Below the pieces are notes generated by a model, which was not told the origin of the DNA, made no database searches, and worked only from the letters and a program-made list of their open reading frames with translations. This document shows positions 1 to 10,654 of a DNA stretch of 64,000 nucleotides, one piece after another. The DNA comes from Edaphobacter bradus (GTDB lineage Bacteria > Acidobacteriota > Terriglobia > Terriglobales > Acidobacteriaceae), in contig NZ_JAGSYF010000001.1 in the NCBI RefSeq assembly GCF_025685645.1, positions 744,001 through 808,000 on the forward strand. The letters are read 5' to 3'. Each line of letters opens with the position of its first letter. The first letter of the stretch is position 1. A program made the position numbers and the translations under genes.

Positions 1-304
1 CCATTACCAGAGCGACGGCCATGTCGCAGGCGATCATGAACGCGGCAAAGCGTGTAAGCAGACCGAGCAGGATGAGAATTCCTCCCAGGAACTCAGTAAG
101 CGCCGCGATGCAGCCGAGCCAGTAGGGAAGTCCGAGTGATGTAACGTGGTGTCCGAAGTGGTCGATGGCGGAAAAGGCATTGCCGCCGTGGAAGCCACCA
201 GCCGGGATCACCTTGCTGAAACCGTGATAGGTCATTGCGAGTCCGAGAACAAGGCGCATGAAGAAAGCGCCCCAGGGCTGCAGGTTGTCGAGCGATTTGG
301 ACAC
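1..304 (-). CDS. DoxX family membrane protein (partial, runs off window start)
   Basis: The minus strand reads from a GTG at 304 preceded by a GAGGAGA ribosome binding site. The first 101 residues contain a hydrophobic segment ending in AMTYHGFSK, a linker with GGNAF, then two further hydrophobic stretches (LGCIAALTEFLGGILILLG and FAAFMIACDMAVALVM). This order and the TEFLGG pattern are typical of the DoxX family of four-helix inner-membrane proteins, often linked to thiosulfate or redox metabolism, although the role of most members is unknown. The C-terminal part lies outside the window. GTG is the only start with a good binding site. Confidence 0.8.
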   Translation of the reverse strand, partial: MSKSLDNLQPWGAFFMRLVLGLAMTYHGFSKVIPAGGFHGGNAFSAIDHFGHHVTSLGLPYWLGCIAALTEFLGGILILLGLLTRFAAFMIACDMAVALVM

Positions 305-359
305 GGAACTTCTCCTCGTTTTGTTTTAACTATCCAGAGCCTAGCTGAGGGAAGCGGCT

Positions 360-1277
360 TCAGCGGGAGTTTGTTGGCAAGGGTGCCGCGCTAGGCACGA
401 TCTGGTCGGGAGCTTGAGGCAGGTATTGGTCGAGAAAGCGAGTGATGGCCTGACCGTAGAGAGCGCCATTCGCGGCAGGAAGTTCGACGCTGATCTTTGG
501 ATCTGAGGCGGTGCGGAATGCCTCGGCAGATGACTTGCCGGTCGTGATGAGAAGCTTCGGCGCGCGGAGCGTGGAGAGCGGTTCAGCGAGAGGAAAACGC
601 TCGTGAAAGAGGAGCCGCACGGGGATGAACACGGAACGTGGATCGTAGCGGGCGACCTTGAGCAGGTCAGCGCAGGGGGAGTCGAGAATCAGCGCTGGGA
701 CCTCGGGATGGGCAAGCGTCAGTTGCGCCGCCAGGGAGGCGCCTACGCCTGCACCGTAGGGAACAATCTGGCCCGCGGGGATGGCGCGTGAGAGGGTGAG
801 GTAGCGCCAGGCCGACTCGGCGTCCTCGGACATCTTCTTCTGGCTAGGGTGGGTCTTCGCGCTGAAGCCATAACCGCGGTAGTCGAAGGCGAAGACGTTG
901 AGCCCAAGCTGGTGGAGAGCCTCAAGGGTCGGGGTGAAGTCGGAACGTGAGCCATCTCCGCCCGGAAGAAAGAGAATCGTCGTAGTGGCGTAGCGTGCTC
1001 CTGATGCTACGGGCATCCAGACCCCGAGCAATTGTGGGATCGCTGACTCATCCGGGCCAAAGTGGACGGCTTCGGGTGTAGCAGGGGGCTTGGCGTCGCT
1101 GTGGATAGGGTGCAGCACGATCTGCCACTGGCCCTGGAGGAAGAGAAGGCAGAGCGCCAGATAGCTGCAGAGGAGGGCGGCAACAAGGACCAGCCCAAGG
1201 GCCCTAAGAAGCCAGAGAGGGTTGACGGCTTCGGTCTGCGAGAGGGCAGCAGGTAGCTTCGAGGTGGGGCGAGGCAT
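360..1277 (-). CDS. Membrane-anchored alpha/beta-hydrolase-fold protein without catalytic triad
   Basis: A 305-residue protein with one N-terminal transmembrane segment (about residues 22-47) followed by an alpha/beta-hydrolase core: LFLPGGDGS near the oxyanion strand, FAFDYRGYG, then the nucleophile elbow. In the elbow the usual G-x-S-x-G reads G-A-G-V-G (residues 175-179), so the serine is a glycine. The strand that normally gives the acid reads LLITTGKSS and the place of the histidine reads AANGALYG, so acid and histidine also appear to be missing. It resembles the BEM46/ABHD13 branch in layout but is probably not a hydrolase. A longer reading from 1379 would overlap the divergent Rieske gene, so the ATG at 1277 was chosen. 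Confidence 0.75.
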   Translation of the reverse strand: MPRPTSKLPAALSQTEAVNPLWLLRALGLVLVAALLCSYLALCLLFLQGQWQIVLHPIHSDAKPPATPEAVHFGPDESAIPQLLGVWMPVASGARYATTTILFLPGGDGSRSDFTPTLEALHQLGLNVFAFDYRGYGFSAKTHPSQKKMSEDAESAWRYLTLSRAIPAGQIVPYGAGVGASLAAQLTLAHPEVPALILDSPCADLLKVARYDPRSVFIPVRLLFHERFPLAEPLSTLRAPKLLITTGKSSAEAFRTASDPKISVELPAANGALYGQAITRFLDQYLPQAPDQIVPSAAPLPTNSR

Positions 1278-1372
1278 GAGAGATTCTGTAGAAACTTTAG
1301 CACCGGCAGGGGTTGCACTGAGAGGTAGTCTGCCAGCCGGTATCCTAAAAGAAAAGAATACGAGGGGCGAGT

Positions 1373-1753
1373 GTGGCACGTTGGGTTAGGTTGTGTGGAT
1401 TGAGTGAAGCTCCAGAGCCAGGGATGGTAAGCGAGGCAGAGGTTGAGGGAGTCGCTGTCTGCCTCGCGAATCTGAATGGGAGCCTGTCGGCGCTGGATAA
1501 TCACTGTCCCCATCGCGGAGGACCGCTGGGGCAGGGATGGATCGAGGGCGAAGCCGTGGTATGTCCCTGGCACTCCTGGATGTTCAATGCAAAGACCGGA
1601 ATCGCGGAATATCCCCCCAATGAGCAGGTCGGAGTCTTTCCTCTCCGGGTTGACGGCGCTGATGTGTTGATCGAGATCGAGCAGCATGGAGCATCTGCGG
1701 AGGTTCCCGAGGAGAAATCCTTCAAAGATGCCGATGGAAAGCCAGTAATCTGA
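1373..1753 (+). CDS. Rieske [2Fe-2S] protein, NirD/ferredoxin type
   Basis: A 126-residue soluble protein starting at GTG 1373, with a purine-rich GAGGGGCGA binding site just upstream. The cluster-binding motifs are plain: C45-P-H47-R-G-G and C64-P-W-H67-S-W. These two Cys-x-His pairs ligate a Rieske cluster. The short length, with no membrane anchor or oxygenase domain, fits the small Rieske proteins that act as ferredoxins or as NirD-like subunits. No catalytic partner lies next to it, so its electron acceptor is unknown. The acidic tail after about residue 105 is likely flexible. Confidence 0.9.
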   Translation: MARWVRLCGLSEAPEPGMVSEAEVEGVAVCLANLNGSLSALDNHCPHRGGPLGQGWIEGEAVVCPWHSWMFNAKTGIAEYPPNEQVGVFPLRVDGADVLIEIEQHGASAEVPEEKSFKDADGKPVI

Positions 1754-1807
1754 TCTACGAGACAAGCATTTGAAGTCACAAGAGCTGGTCTCAGGAGCTT
1801 GAATCCA

Positions 1808-1933
1808 ATGAAGGTTCGCACAATCCTGCTTGCCACTGTCGCCCTTGCTGTTCTGGCCGTTTCCGCCGTCCCAGCGAACGCCGCACAGCACCGGCACCAC
1901 CACCACCGCCCCCATCACCACCACACACGGTAG
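1808..1933 (+). CDS. Small secreted histidine-rich peptide
   Basis: A 41-residue gene with an AGGAG site about eight bases upstream of the ATG. Residues 1 to about 26 form a signal peptide (MKVRT, then a hydrophobic Leu/Ala/Val core, then VPANA as a likely cleavage site). The mature part is only about 15 residues and is dominated by histidines: QHRHHHHRPHHHHTR. Such a peptide could bind zinc, nickel or copper in the periplasm; this is inference from composition. A rho-independent terminator follows directly. The binding site, signal peptide and terminator argue that this is a real gene. Confidence 0.65.
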   Translation: MKVRTILLATVALAVLAVSAVPANAAQHRHHHHRPHHHHTR

Positions 1934-1958
1934 ACCAGAGTTTTTTCTGTTGCAGTTA

Positions 1959-1984
1959 GACCCGGCTTCTGGCCGGGTCTTTTC
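1959..1984 (+). terminator. Rho-independent terminator after the His-rich peptide gene
   Basis: GACCCGGC (1959-1966) pairs perfectly with GCCGGGTC (1972-1979) across a five-base loop and is followed by TTTT. It separates the His-rich peptide gene from carA. Confidence 0.85.
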
Positions 1985-2063
1985 GTTGCGTACAAATCCG
2001 GAGTGAAATCTGTTGCAGAACAGATGCTGATAGAATCTATTAAATCCACTCCTCGGAGAGGCA

Positions 2064-3200
2064 ATGCATGCAATACTCGCGCTCGAAGACGGGCGCATCT
2101 TTCGCGGCAAGAGCTTTGGCGCAAGAGCGGAGAGCTCTGGCGAAGTGGTCTTCAACACTTCTCTAACCGGCTACCAGGAGATCTTTACCGATCCCTCGTA
2201 CGCGGGACAGATCGTCGTTCTTACGAACCCTCACATTGGCAACTACGGCACGACTCCTCATGACGCTGAGGCGAAGCGGCCCTATATCGAAGGACTGGTA
2301 ACTCGTGAGTTCTCGCCGGTGAGTTCCAACTGGCGCTCGACTCAGGTGGCAGACGAATACCTCGAGCGGTATAACGTCCCAGTGATCGCCGAGGTTGATA
2401 CTCGTGCCATCGTGCGGCATCTGCGCGCGAATGGCGTGATGCGCGGTGTGATCGCCAGCGGCGACAACCTTGACGTCGATGCGCTGGTCGCCCGGGCGCG
2501 CTCCATCAAGAAGATGGAGGGCACCGACCTCGCCAGCGTCGTAAGCACCAAGGAGGTGTACAAGTGGGACGCCAATGAGCCGAAGAACCAGACAGGTGAC
2601 CTGCTGCTGAAGCCCGCGGAGGACAAGGCAGAGTTGCATGTAGTGGCCTACGACTTCGGCATCAAGGAGAACATCCTGCGGATGCTGGCGCGCGAGAACT
2701 GCCGTGTCACCGTCGTTCCAGCAAGGACTTCCGCTGAAGAGGTCCTGGCGTTAAATCCGGATGGAGTGTTCTTCTCGAATGGGCCCGGGGATCCTGAGCC
2801 GCTGGACTACGCGATTGAGAACGTTCAGAAGCTGCAGGGCAAGGCTCCGATGTTCGGCATCTGCCTTGGGCATCAGATCTTCGGCCTCGCCCTCGGTGGC
2901 AAGACCTACAAGCTGAAGTTCGGTCATCACGGCGGCAACCATCCGATCATGAACCATCAGACCGGCAAGGTAGAGATCACCGCACAGAACCACAACTTTG
3001 CCGTCGATCCAGAGACGCTGGATGAGAAGACGGTTGAGAAGACACACACTAACCTGAACGATCAGACGCTGGCAGGGCTGAAGCATAAGACAGACCCAAT
3101 GTTCAGCGTGCAGTACCACCCGGAGGCGAGCCCTGGGCCACACGACTCGCACTATCTCTTCAAAGACTTCCGCAAGATGATGGAAGAGTGGAAGAAATAA
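2064..3200 (+). CDS. carA: Carbamoyl-phosphate synthase small (glutaminase) subunit
   Basis: A 378-residue protein, the usual length for CarA. The N-terminal domain (about 1-140) carries FRGKSFGA and the conserved [15 protein letters not shown] stretch. The C-terminal class I glutamine amidotransferase domain carries the nucleophile cysteine in FGICLGHQ and the His-Glu pair in [11 protein letters not shown]. It hydrolyses glutamine and channels ammonia to CarB for carbamoyl phosphate used in arginine and pyrimidine synthesis. carB follows 92 bases downstream on the same strand, so the two are very likely cotranscribed. A GGAG binding site precedes the ATG. Confidence 0.97.
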   Translation: MHAILALEDGRIFRGKSFGARAESSGEVVFNTSLTGYQEIFTDPSYAGQIVVLTNPHIGNYGTTPHDAEAKRPYIEGLVTREFSPVSSNWRSTQVADEYLERYNVPVIAEVDTRAIVRHLRANGVMRGVIASGDNLDVDALVARARSIKKMEGTDLASVVSTKEVYKWDANEPKNQTGDLLLKPAEDKAELHVVAYDFGIKENILRMLARENCRVTVVPARTSAEEVLALNPDGVFFSNGPGDPEPLDYAIENVQKLQGKAPMFGICLGHQIFGLALGGKTYKLKFGHHGGNHPIMNHQTGKVEITAQNHNFAVDPETLDEKTVEKTHTNLNDQTLAGLKHKTDPMFSVQYHPEASPGPHDSHYLFKDFRKMMEEWKK

Positions 3201-3292
3201 GCGGGACTTAAGTTCGACACGAGGTACAAAGGGCGCGGCGGTAGAGCGCCCTTTGAAACGCCGGCGAGTTTGTAAAACGAGAAAGACGAAAC

Positions 3293-6573
<3,281 letters not shown>

Positions 6574-6577
<4 letters not shown>

Positions 6578-7062
6578 TTGTCTGAGCCCAACGCCAGGGA
6601 AGCTCCGATGGCGTAGCTGATCATGCAGAGGGGGATCCAGGTGCCGGCCAGCAGGCCGTCACCTGCCATCAGTCCGCTGCCGTGCTGGATGTCGAAGAAA
6701 GTGCGCCAGAGCTTCTCGAGTGCGCCGCAGTTCTCGCAGAGGCCGTTGCCTGTGGGCAGGTCGAGCACCCAGACGCAGACGATCGAGAAGACTACCAGGC
6801 CGGAGATCCAGACGTAGCGGGCGACGATGTTCTGCTGCATCCGCGCGACGAGGTAGCCTCCGATGAACGGAACGAGGAAGGCTAGCGCGGTCCCGATCAG
6901 CTTCGGCTGGACTGCGTCGGAATCCACGTGCGTCATCATGCCGCCTATCGCGACGATGGCGAGGAAGAAGACGGCCAGAAACGTGTGGGTGAGAAACCAG
7001 AAGGCCTCGCGGCCGAGGTCTCCGAGAGATTTGCCCTGCGTGATGTCTTGCTGCGGGTTCAT
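6574..7062 (-). CDS. Uncharacterised four-helix membrane protein
   Basis: A 162-residue protein with a short polar N-terminus and four hydrophobic segments (about residues 24-44, 58-76, 84-102 and 138-157). A loop between helices three and four contains CENCG, a possible metal or disulfide pair. I do not recognise a family. Its stop codon overlaps the stop of carB on the opposite strand. Nothing nearby indicates its role. The ATG at 7062 is the only start that keeps the first helix. Confidence 0.6.
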
Positions 7063-7200
7063 GGCTCTACTGCCGAGGTTACCTGAATCGAGCTGCGTTA
7101 CGCGAGAGTCTGGGTTACGTCTTTTGGGTCATGCTGTTCACTTCTTAGTGACCTGGGTTCTGCTGCGTCAAAGGAGGGGCGAAGCTTTTAGAATGAAGGC

Positions 7201-8247
7201 ATGCTGCTTGAAGGACTCTTTCTCCCCCTTACGACGCCGTTTTATCCAGACGGCCGCCTGAATCTTCGCAAACTGGAACACAATGTTGACCGCGCATCGA
7301 AGACTCCGGTCGCCGGGCTGGTGGTGCTGAGCGAGCCGGGAGAGGCTGCGATGCTCTCCGATGAAGAGACCAAGGAGGCGCTGAGCGCTGCTATTGCAGT
7401 GGCGGTGGAGACCAAGGTGATGCTTGCGGGCGTCTCGCGGTCCAGCGTTGTTGCGACGCTTGAGTTGGCGGACGTGGCGGCCGGTCTTGGGTACGACGCC
7501 GTTCTGGTGAAGCGGCCTTCGATTCTGACGGCTGAGGCAGCGAGCGAGACGCTGACATACTTCAGGACCGTGGCCGATCGCGCGGCTGCTCCGGTGGTGC
7601 TCTATTCGACGAAGTGTGGTCCGCTGGCAGTGGAGTTGGTGGCCGAGCTGGCGGGGCATCCTCAGGTTCTTGGGTTGATGGATGAGGCTGCCGACGCGAG
7701 CCGTGTTGCAGCCATCGTGAAGGCGACCTCTGGCGTGAAGCGCGAGGTGACTGTGACGCATGTGTTTACTGCCGTGACGGGGCGGATGCAGGTTGCGAAG
7801 GCTGAGGCGGGGGCTGCGACCTTCGTCTCGGCGGAGACCCTGACTGAGGGAAGGGCTGCGGTTGCGGTGGCTCCTCCGAAACCCGCGATCAAGACACGTT
7901 CGAAGACAGTCGGATTTCAGGTTCTTGCAGCGAATACGGCGGCGATGCTTGCCGGCCTCAAGGCTGGGGCCTCGGGAGTAATGCCAGCGTTCGCTGCGGC
8001 GGCTCCCCAGGCGTGCTACGAGGTCTATGCGGCGTGGAAGGATGGCGACCTTCCGCTCGCCGAAGAGAAGCAGCAGCATCTGGCTGCAGCGGTCGCCGGA
8101 ATTGAGGAGGCGCTGGGCGTTCCTGGGATCCGGTATGCTTCGGACCTGAATGGGTACTTCGGCGGCGCTCCGCGTCTGCCGCTGCTGCCTCTGACGGGAG
8201 CGGAGCGTCAGGCTGTGGAGCGGCTGATGGGCGGGATACGGAACTGA
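7201..8247 (+). CDS. DapA-fold (dihydrodipicolinate synthase family) protein, catalytic lysine missing
   Basis: The 348-residue protein follows the NAL/DapA TIM-barrel pattern: GLFLPLTTPFYPDGRLN at the start, a barrel-strand tyrosine in PVVLYS (Tyr135) and the C-terminal LPLLPL. The usual Schiff-base lysine of the GIKE motif should fall at residue 160, where the sequence reads GLMDEAADASR, so a methionine takes its place. The protein is also about 55 residues longer than typical DapA; the extra sequence lies around residues 185-240 (ATFVSAETLTEG and a run of Ala/Pro/Lys). It is therefore unlikely to be the lysine-pathway DapA. Substrate is unknown. It stands alone and ends before a strong hairpin. 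Confidence 0.75.
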   Translation: MLLEGLFLPLTTPFYPDGRLNLRKLEHNVDRASKTPVAGLVVLSEPGEAAMLSDEETKEALSAAIAVAVETKVMLAGVSRSSVVATLELADVAAGLGYDAVLVKRPSILTAEAASETLTYFRTVADRAAAPVVLYSTKCGPLAVELVAELAGHPQVLGLMDEAADASRVAAIVKATSGVKREVTVTHVFTAVTGRMQVAKAEAGAATFVSAETLTEGRAAVAVAPPKPAIKTRSKTVGFQVLAANTAAMLAGLKAGASGVMPAFAAAAPQACYEVYAAWKDGDLPLAEEKQQHLAAAVAGIEEALGVPGIRYASDLNGYFGGAPRLPLLPLTGAERQAVERLMGGIRN

Positions 8248-8373
8248 GCATCCCCGCCGTGGTCGTTTTTGTGCAAAGTCTTCGATCATAATGGTTTAAG
8301 TCTGGACTTGTTTTGAAAAGTATTGTTGTTATTGGTGTCCTGCCTGCAAAGTATTCTTTGTAAATGGTTTATG

Positions 8374-8422
8374 GACACAAAGAGAAGAGCCCCGGTTGCC
8401 CCGGGGCTCTTCTCTTTGTGTC
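8374..8422. terminator. 22-bp perfect hairpin, probable bidirectional terminator
   Basis: Bases 8374-8395 pair without mismatch with 8401-8422 around a five-base loop. The base of the stem is A/T-rich and the top is GGGGCTC-rich. It lies 126 bases after the DapA-like gene. The downstream side continues TGGTTCTATTTT, a weak U-tract. Confidence 0.75.
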
Positions 8423-8790
8423 TGGTTCTATTTTAGCGAATTGAGAGGAACTACTCTGCCATGGGGATATTGTTTACTTTGTTGGAGTTAAGTGCTTTGG
8501 GGGCTTGACAGAGTTTTCAATGATTATCCCTTTGAATTAGGAAAGGAAACCCCCGTATTGTGCCCAGACAATGCACAGTATCGTCAATTCCCGCGACCGC
8601 TTCTGAGTGGTTTAGTTGGTCTGCCGTTCAATCCGATTTACACGCGATTGAAGATCCTTCAGAGCGCGACAGTTGCGCGAGTTGAGCGGGATCAGGCAAT
8701 CCAATCCAAAGCCGAAGAAACAGAAGTCAGCACCGGGATTGCTGGGGTAAGAACTTTGTCCAGACGAATGGACAAGAGCCGACCGAACGC

Positions 8791-8796
8791 TATAAT
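8791..8796 (+). promoter_or_regulatory. Possible -10 element (TATAAT) giving a leaderless transcript
   Basis: A perfect TATAAT ends nine bases before the ATG at 8805. TGGACA at 8770-8775 could serve as a -35 element with a short 15-base spacer. If used, transcription would begin almost at the start codon, which agrees with the lack of any ribosome binding site. Confidence 0.4.
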
Positions 8797-8804
8797 CCAC
8801 GTCC

Positions 8805-9194
8805 ATGCTGGCAATCTGGACGTTTCTCACCGTTCATTGGGGAATCATCGTATCTGTCTGTACCGTAAGCGGCGGACTCGTGGGGTATGGGATGGGTTTG
8901 TGGAAGTCAAAAACCGATATCAAACTGTCACAAGTCCAGATCGACAAACTGACTTTAGAACTAGAACAAGCCCGACTGAACATCGAAACTAAAGCTGTTG
9001 CCCAAATGGTTTTGATAATGACAGACAGGCGCAAGGTTGAAGCAGGCACACAAAACCTCGCGTTTGATTTTGACGACCTGTGGTGTGCGATGGGCGAACC
9101 TTACGCATTGAGGCTTCATGCGGCTATCAATATGCTCACGGCAGAAGGTCGAGCAAAGAGAGCAGAATTTGCGAACGAGTGGATTTTCACTTAG
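8805..9194 (+). CDS. Orphan small membrane protein with coiled coil
   Basis: A 129-residue protein with one N-terminal membrane segment (about residues 3-32, ending GYGMGLWK), then a likely coiled coil (LSQVQIDKLTLELEQARL, about residues 42-60) and a compact C-terminal part (LRLHAAINMLTAEGRAKR). I do not recognise a family. Base composition and codon use are less GC-rich than surrounding genes, and the stop codon overlaps the end of a decayed transposase fragment on the other strand. The gene may have arrived with that element. No ribosome binding site is visible. Confidence 0.5.
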   Translation: MLAIWTFLTVHWGIIVSVCTVSGGLVGYGMGLWKSKTDIKLSQVQIDKLTLELEQARLNIETKAVAQMVLIMTDRRKVEAGTQNLAFDFDDLWCAMGEPYALRLHAAINMLTAEGRAKRAEFANEWIFT

Positions 9195-9403
9195 AACGTC
9201 AAGTCTTTGTAAGGTAAAGGCTTTTTAGAAGCAAGATTCGTTAGCACCATCTCGAACATCCAAGGCTGCATCCGTCTGCGGTTGTACCGCCAGCAAAACT
9301 CCCCGAGATACCTGTCCAAATGCTCGGCGCTCAGTTAGTGATAGTTGCCGACGATCCCACGTTTGAACAGGCTAAAAGCGTTCTCTACGGTCTGATTCTG
9401 TAC
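9191..9403 (-). pseudogene. Remnant of an IS1595-family (ISXO2-like) transposase, C-terminal end
   Basis: The minus strand reads NQTVENAFSLFKRGIVGNYH, then a TAA stop at 9337-9335, then in the same frame LSAEHLDRYLGEFCWRYNRR and later PLPYKDLTF before a stop at 9193. This is the well-known C-terminal signature of ISXO2-like transposases (TVE-x-FxSLxKRGIxGxYH and the EFxxRYNRR block). The N-terminal two thirds are absent, and an in-frame stop interrupts the rest, so the element is dead. Upstream the sequence merges into a dispersed repeat. Confidence 0.8.
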
Positions 9404-9414
9404 ATTCCCCCCTC

Positions 9415-9451
9415 CGCGATGAGGCTGCGAAGGATGGGGCACCCGAATATC
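9415..9451. repeat. Dispersed intergenic repeat fragment
   Basis: CGCGATGAGGCTGCGAAGGATGGGGCACCC sits between the transposase remnant and cpoB. The core CGCGATGA-R-GCTGCGA is shared, with one difference, with the palindrome at 26496-26511. The style is that of short palindromic repeats scattered through acidobacterial gaps (family membership is my inference). Confidence 0.5.
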
Positions 9452-9470
9452 TGTGCTGCATTAGATGTGA

Positions 9471-10457
9471 CTAGTGGTGTGGGGTGATGGGGACGCCCAT
9501 GCCGTTCAGCTTGCTGCGGGCCTGCATGGCTTCAGGGGAGGTTGGAAAGCGCTGGATGAGGGTGCGGAGCTCTCGAACGCCGGCGTCGTTCTGCTTGAGC
9601 TGGAGCAGGGCCTGGCCCTTGTGGAGGTGAGAGACGGGAACCTTGTTGCTCTGCGGATATTGGTCGAGAACAATGTCGTAGTTCTTGATGGCTGCCGCGT
9701 ACTTGCCGTTGCGATACTCGATCTCGCCCTGGTAGTAGGAGGCGTTGCCGGCTAGCGGATTGTCAGGGTAGTAGCGGATGACGTCGCCGAACTCTGAGGA
9801 GGCGAGGGTGTACTTGGCAGCCATATAGTCGCCGAGGGCGGTCTTGTAGAGATCGTCTGCGGGGGGAGCGGTGTTGGCTGCGGGGGGCAGGGTGGAGGCG
9901 TCGTTGGAGGCTACGGGGGAGCCTGCCGAGGGCTTGCCCTTGCGTGAGGGCGGCATGGCTGGTGCGGGTGCCGGTGCTGCGGCAGGAGGCGCGCTGGTGT
10001 CAGCAGGAGCCGCGCCTGAGGCTGACGGAGCGGGCATGTTCTGCTGCTGGTTCTGGATTTCCTGCATGACCTTCTCGAGACGGCTGAGGCGGGCCTTGAT
10101 CTCGTCGAGGGAGTCGTTGAGGGACTGGACCTGGCCCGCGATCTGGTCGATCTTGGTACCCTGGGCGTCCTGCTGGACCTGGAGCTGCTTCTGGATAGCG
10201 CCGACGGCAGTGGACATCTTGTTCACGGAGTCAGCGTTCTGCTGAACGAGATCCTTGAGCACGCCCATGCGCTCGTCGTTGGACTGCTGGAGGCGCGCGA
10301 CGGCGTCCTGAAGCTGCTGGACCTGCGTCTGGAGCTGGACCATGTCCTTGCTGACGGCGTGGGCTGCGGTGGCAGGCGCGAGCAGCACAGACGCGAGAGC
10401 GAGAGTGGCAAGGCGGATGGGAGCAGCCGGGAGGAAGCGGGATGTGTGAGGGCTCAT
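9471..10457 (-). CDS. cpoB: Tol-Pal system protein CpoB/YbgF
   Basis: A 328-residue periplasmic protein with a signal peptide (to about residue 34, AHA), a long coiled coil (about 38-135; repeated QLQ, LNDSLDEIKARLSRLEK), a Pro/Ala-rich linker (about 140-200) and a C-terminal TPR-like domain. Two repeat units are visible: YPDNPLAGNASYYQGEIEYR and YPQSNKVPVSHLHKGQALL. CpoB links outer-membrane constriction to peptidoglycan synthesis at division. It is the last gene of the minus-strand tol-pal cluster, 197 bases after pal. Confidence 0.9.
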   Translation of the reverse strand: MSPHTSRFLPAAPIRLATLALASVLLAPATAAHAVSKDMVQLQTQVQQLQDAVARLQQSNDERMGVLKDLVQQNADSVNKMSTAVGAIQKQLQVQQDAQGTKIDQIAGQVQSLNDSLDEIKARLSRLEKVMQEIQNQQQNMPAPSASGAAPADTSAPPAAAPAPAPAMPPSRKGKPSAGSPVASNDASTLPPAANTAPPADDLYKTALGDYMAAKYTLASSEFGDVIRYYPDNPLAGNASYYQGEIEYRNGKYAAAIKNYDIVLDQYPQSNKVPVSHLHKGQALLQLKQNDAGVRELRTLIQRFPTSPEAMQARSKLNGMGVPITPHH

Positions 10458-10587
10458 GGTGATGCGCTCGTCTTTCGATATTTTGGCCGAGTAGTTTGCC
10501 GAGTATTTGGCCGAGTCGTTGGTGTGATCTTGCGAATGGTCTTGCGAATGATCTGCGGATCAATTGACCTTCGGATTAATTATGCTT

Positions 10588-10620
10588 CAGCCCTCGCGCG
10601 AGTGGTCCACGCGAGGGCTG
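10588..10620 (-). terminator. Hairpin between pal and cpoB
   Basis: CAGCCCTCGCG (10588-10598) pairs with CGCGAGGGCTG (10610-10620) around an 11-base loop. There is no clear U-tract on the minus strand, so it may attenuate or stabilise the message rather than stop it fully. Confidence 0.5.
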
Positions 10621-10654
10621 GTGAAAGAATACAGGCGCCAAGTGCTACTGCAGC

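Larger units (their letters stand above)
8248..8804. other. 557-base gap with no convincing gene
   Basis: The gap is visibly richer in A and T than its flanks. It holds the long hairpin at 8374-8422 and two short near-repeats around AAAGTATT (near 8317 and 8348). Open frames here have no binding site, family motif or codon bias that I can support. Confidence 0.6.

Noticed and set aside
1007..2158. A 383-codon minus-strand frame across the hydrolase, Rieske and peptide genes
   Set aside because: It crosses three supported features and a terminator, and its translation has no recognisable pattern.
8612..8830. A 72-codon minus-strand frame in the foreign patch
   Set aside because: No start signal or family likeness; could not be distinguished from chance.
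8492..8992. A 166-codon plus-strand frame before the orphan gene
   Set aside because: No ribosome binding site or motif. It overlaps the better-supported frame at 8805, which has membrane and coiled-coil structure.
10485..10560. Short direct repeats (GCCGAGT and CTTGCGAATG units) upstream of cpoB
   Set aside because: Only two or three imperfect copies of 7-12 bases; too few to call a repeat array or a binding-site cluster.
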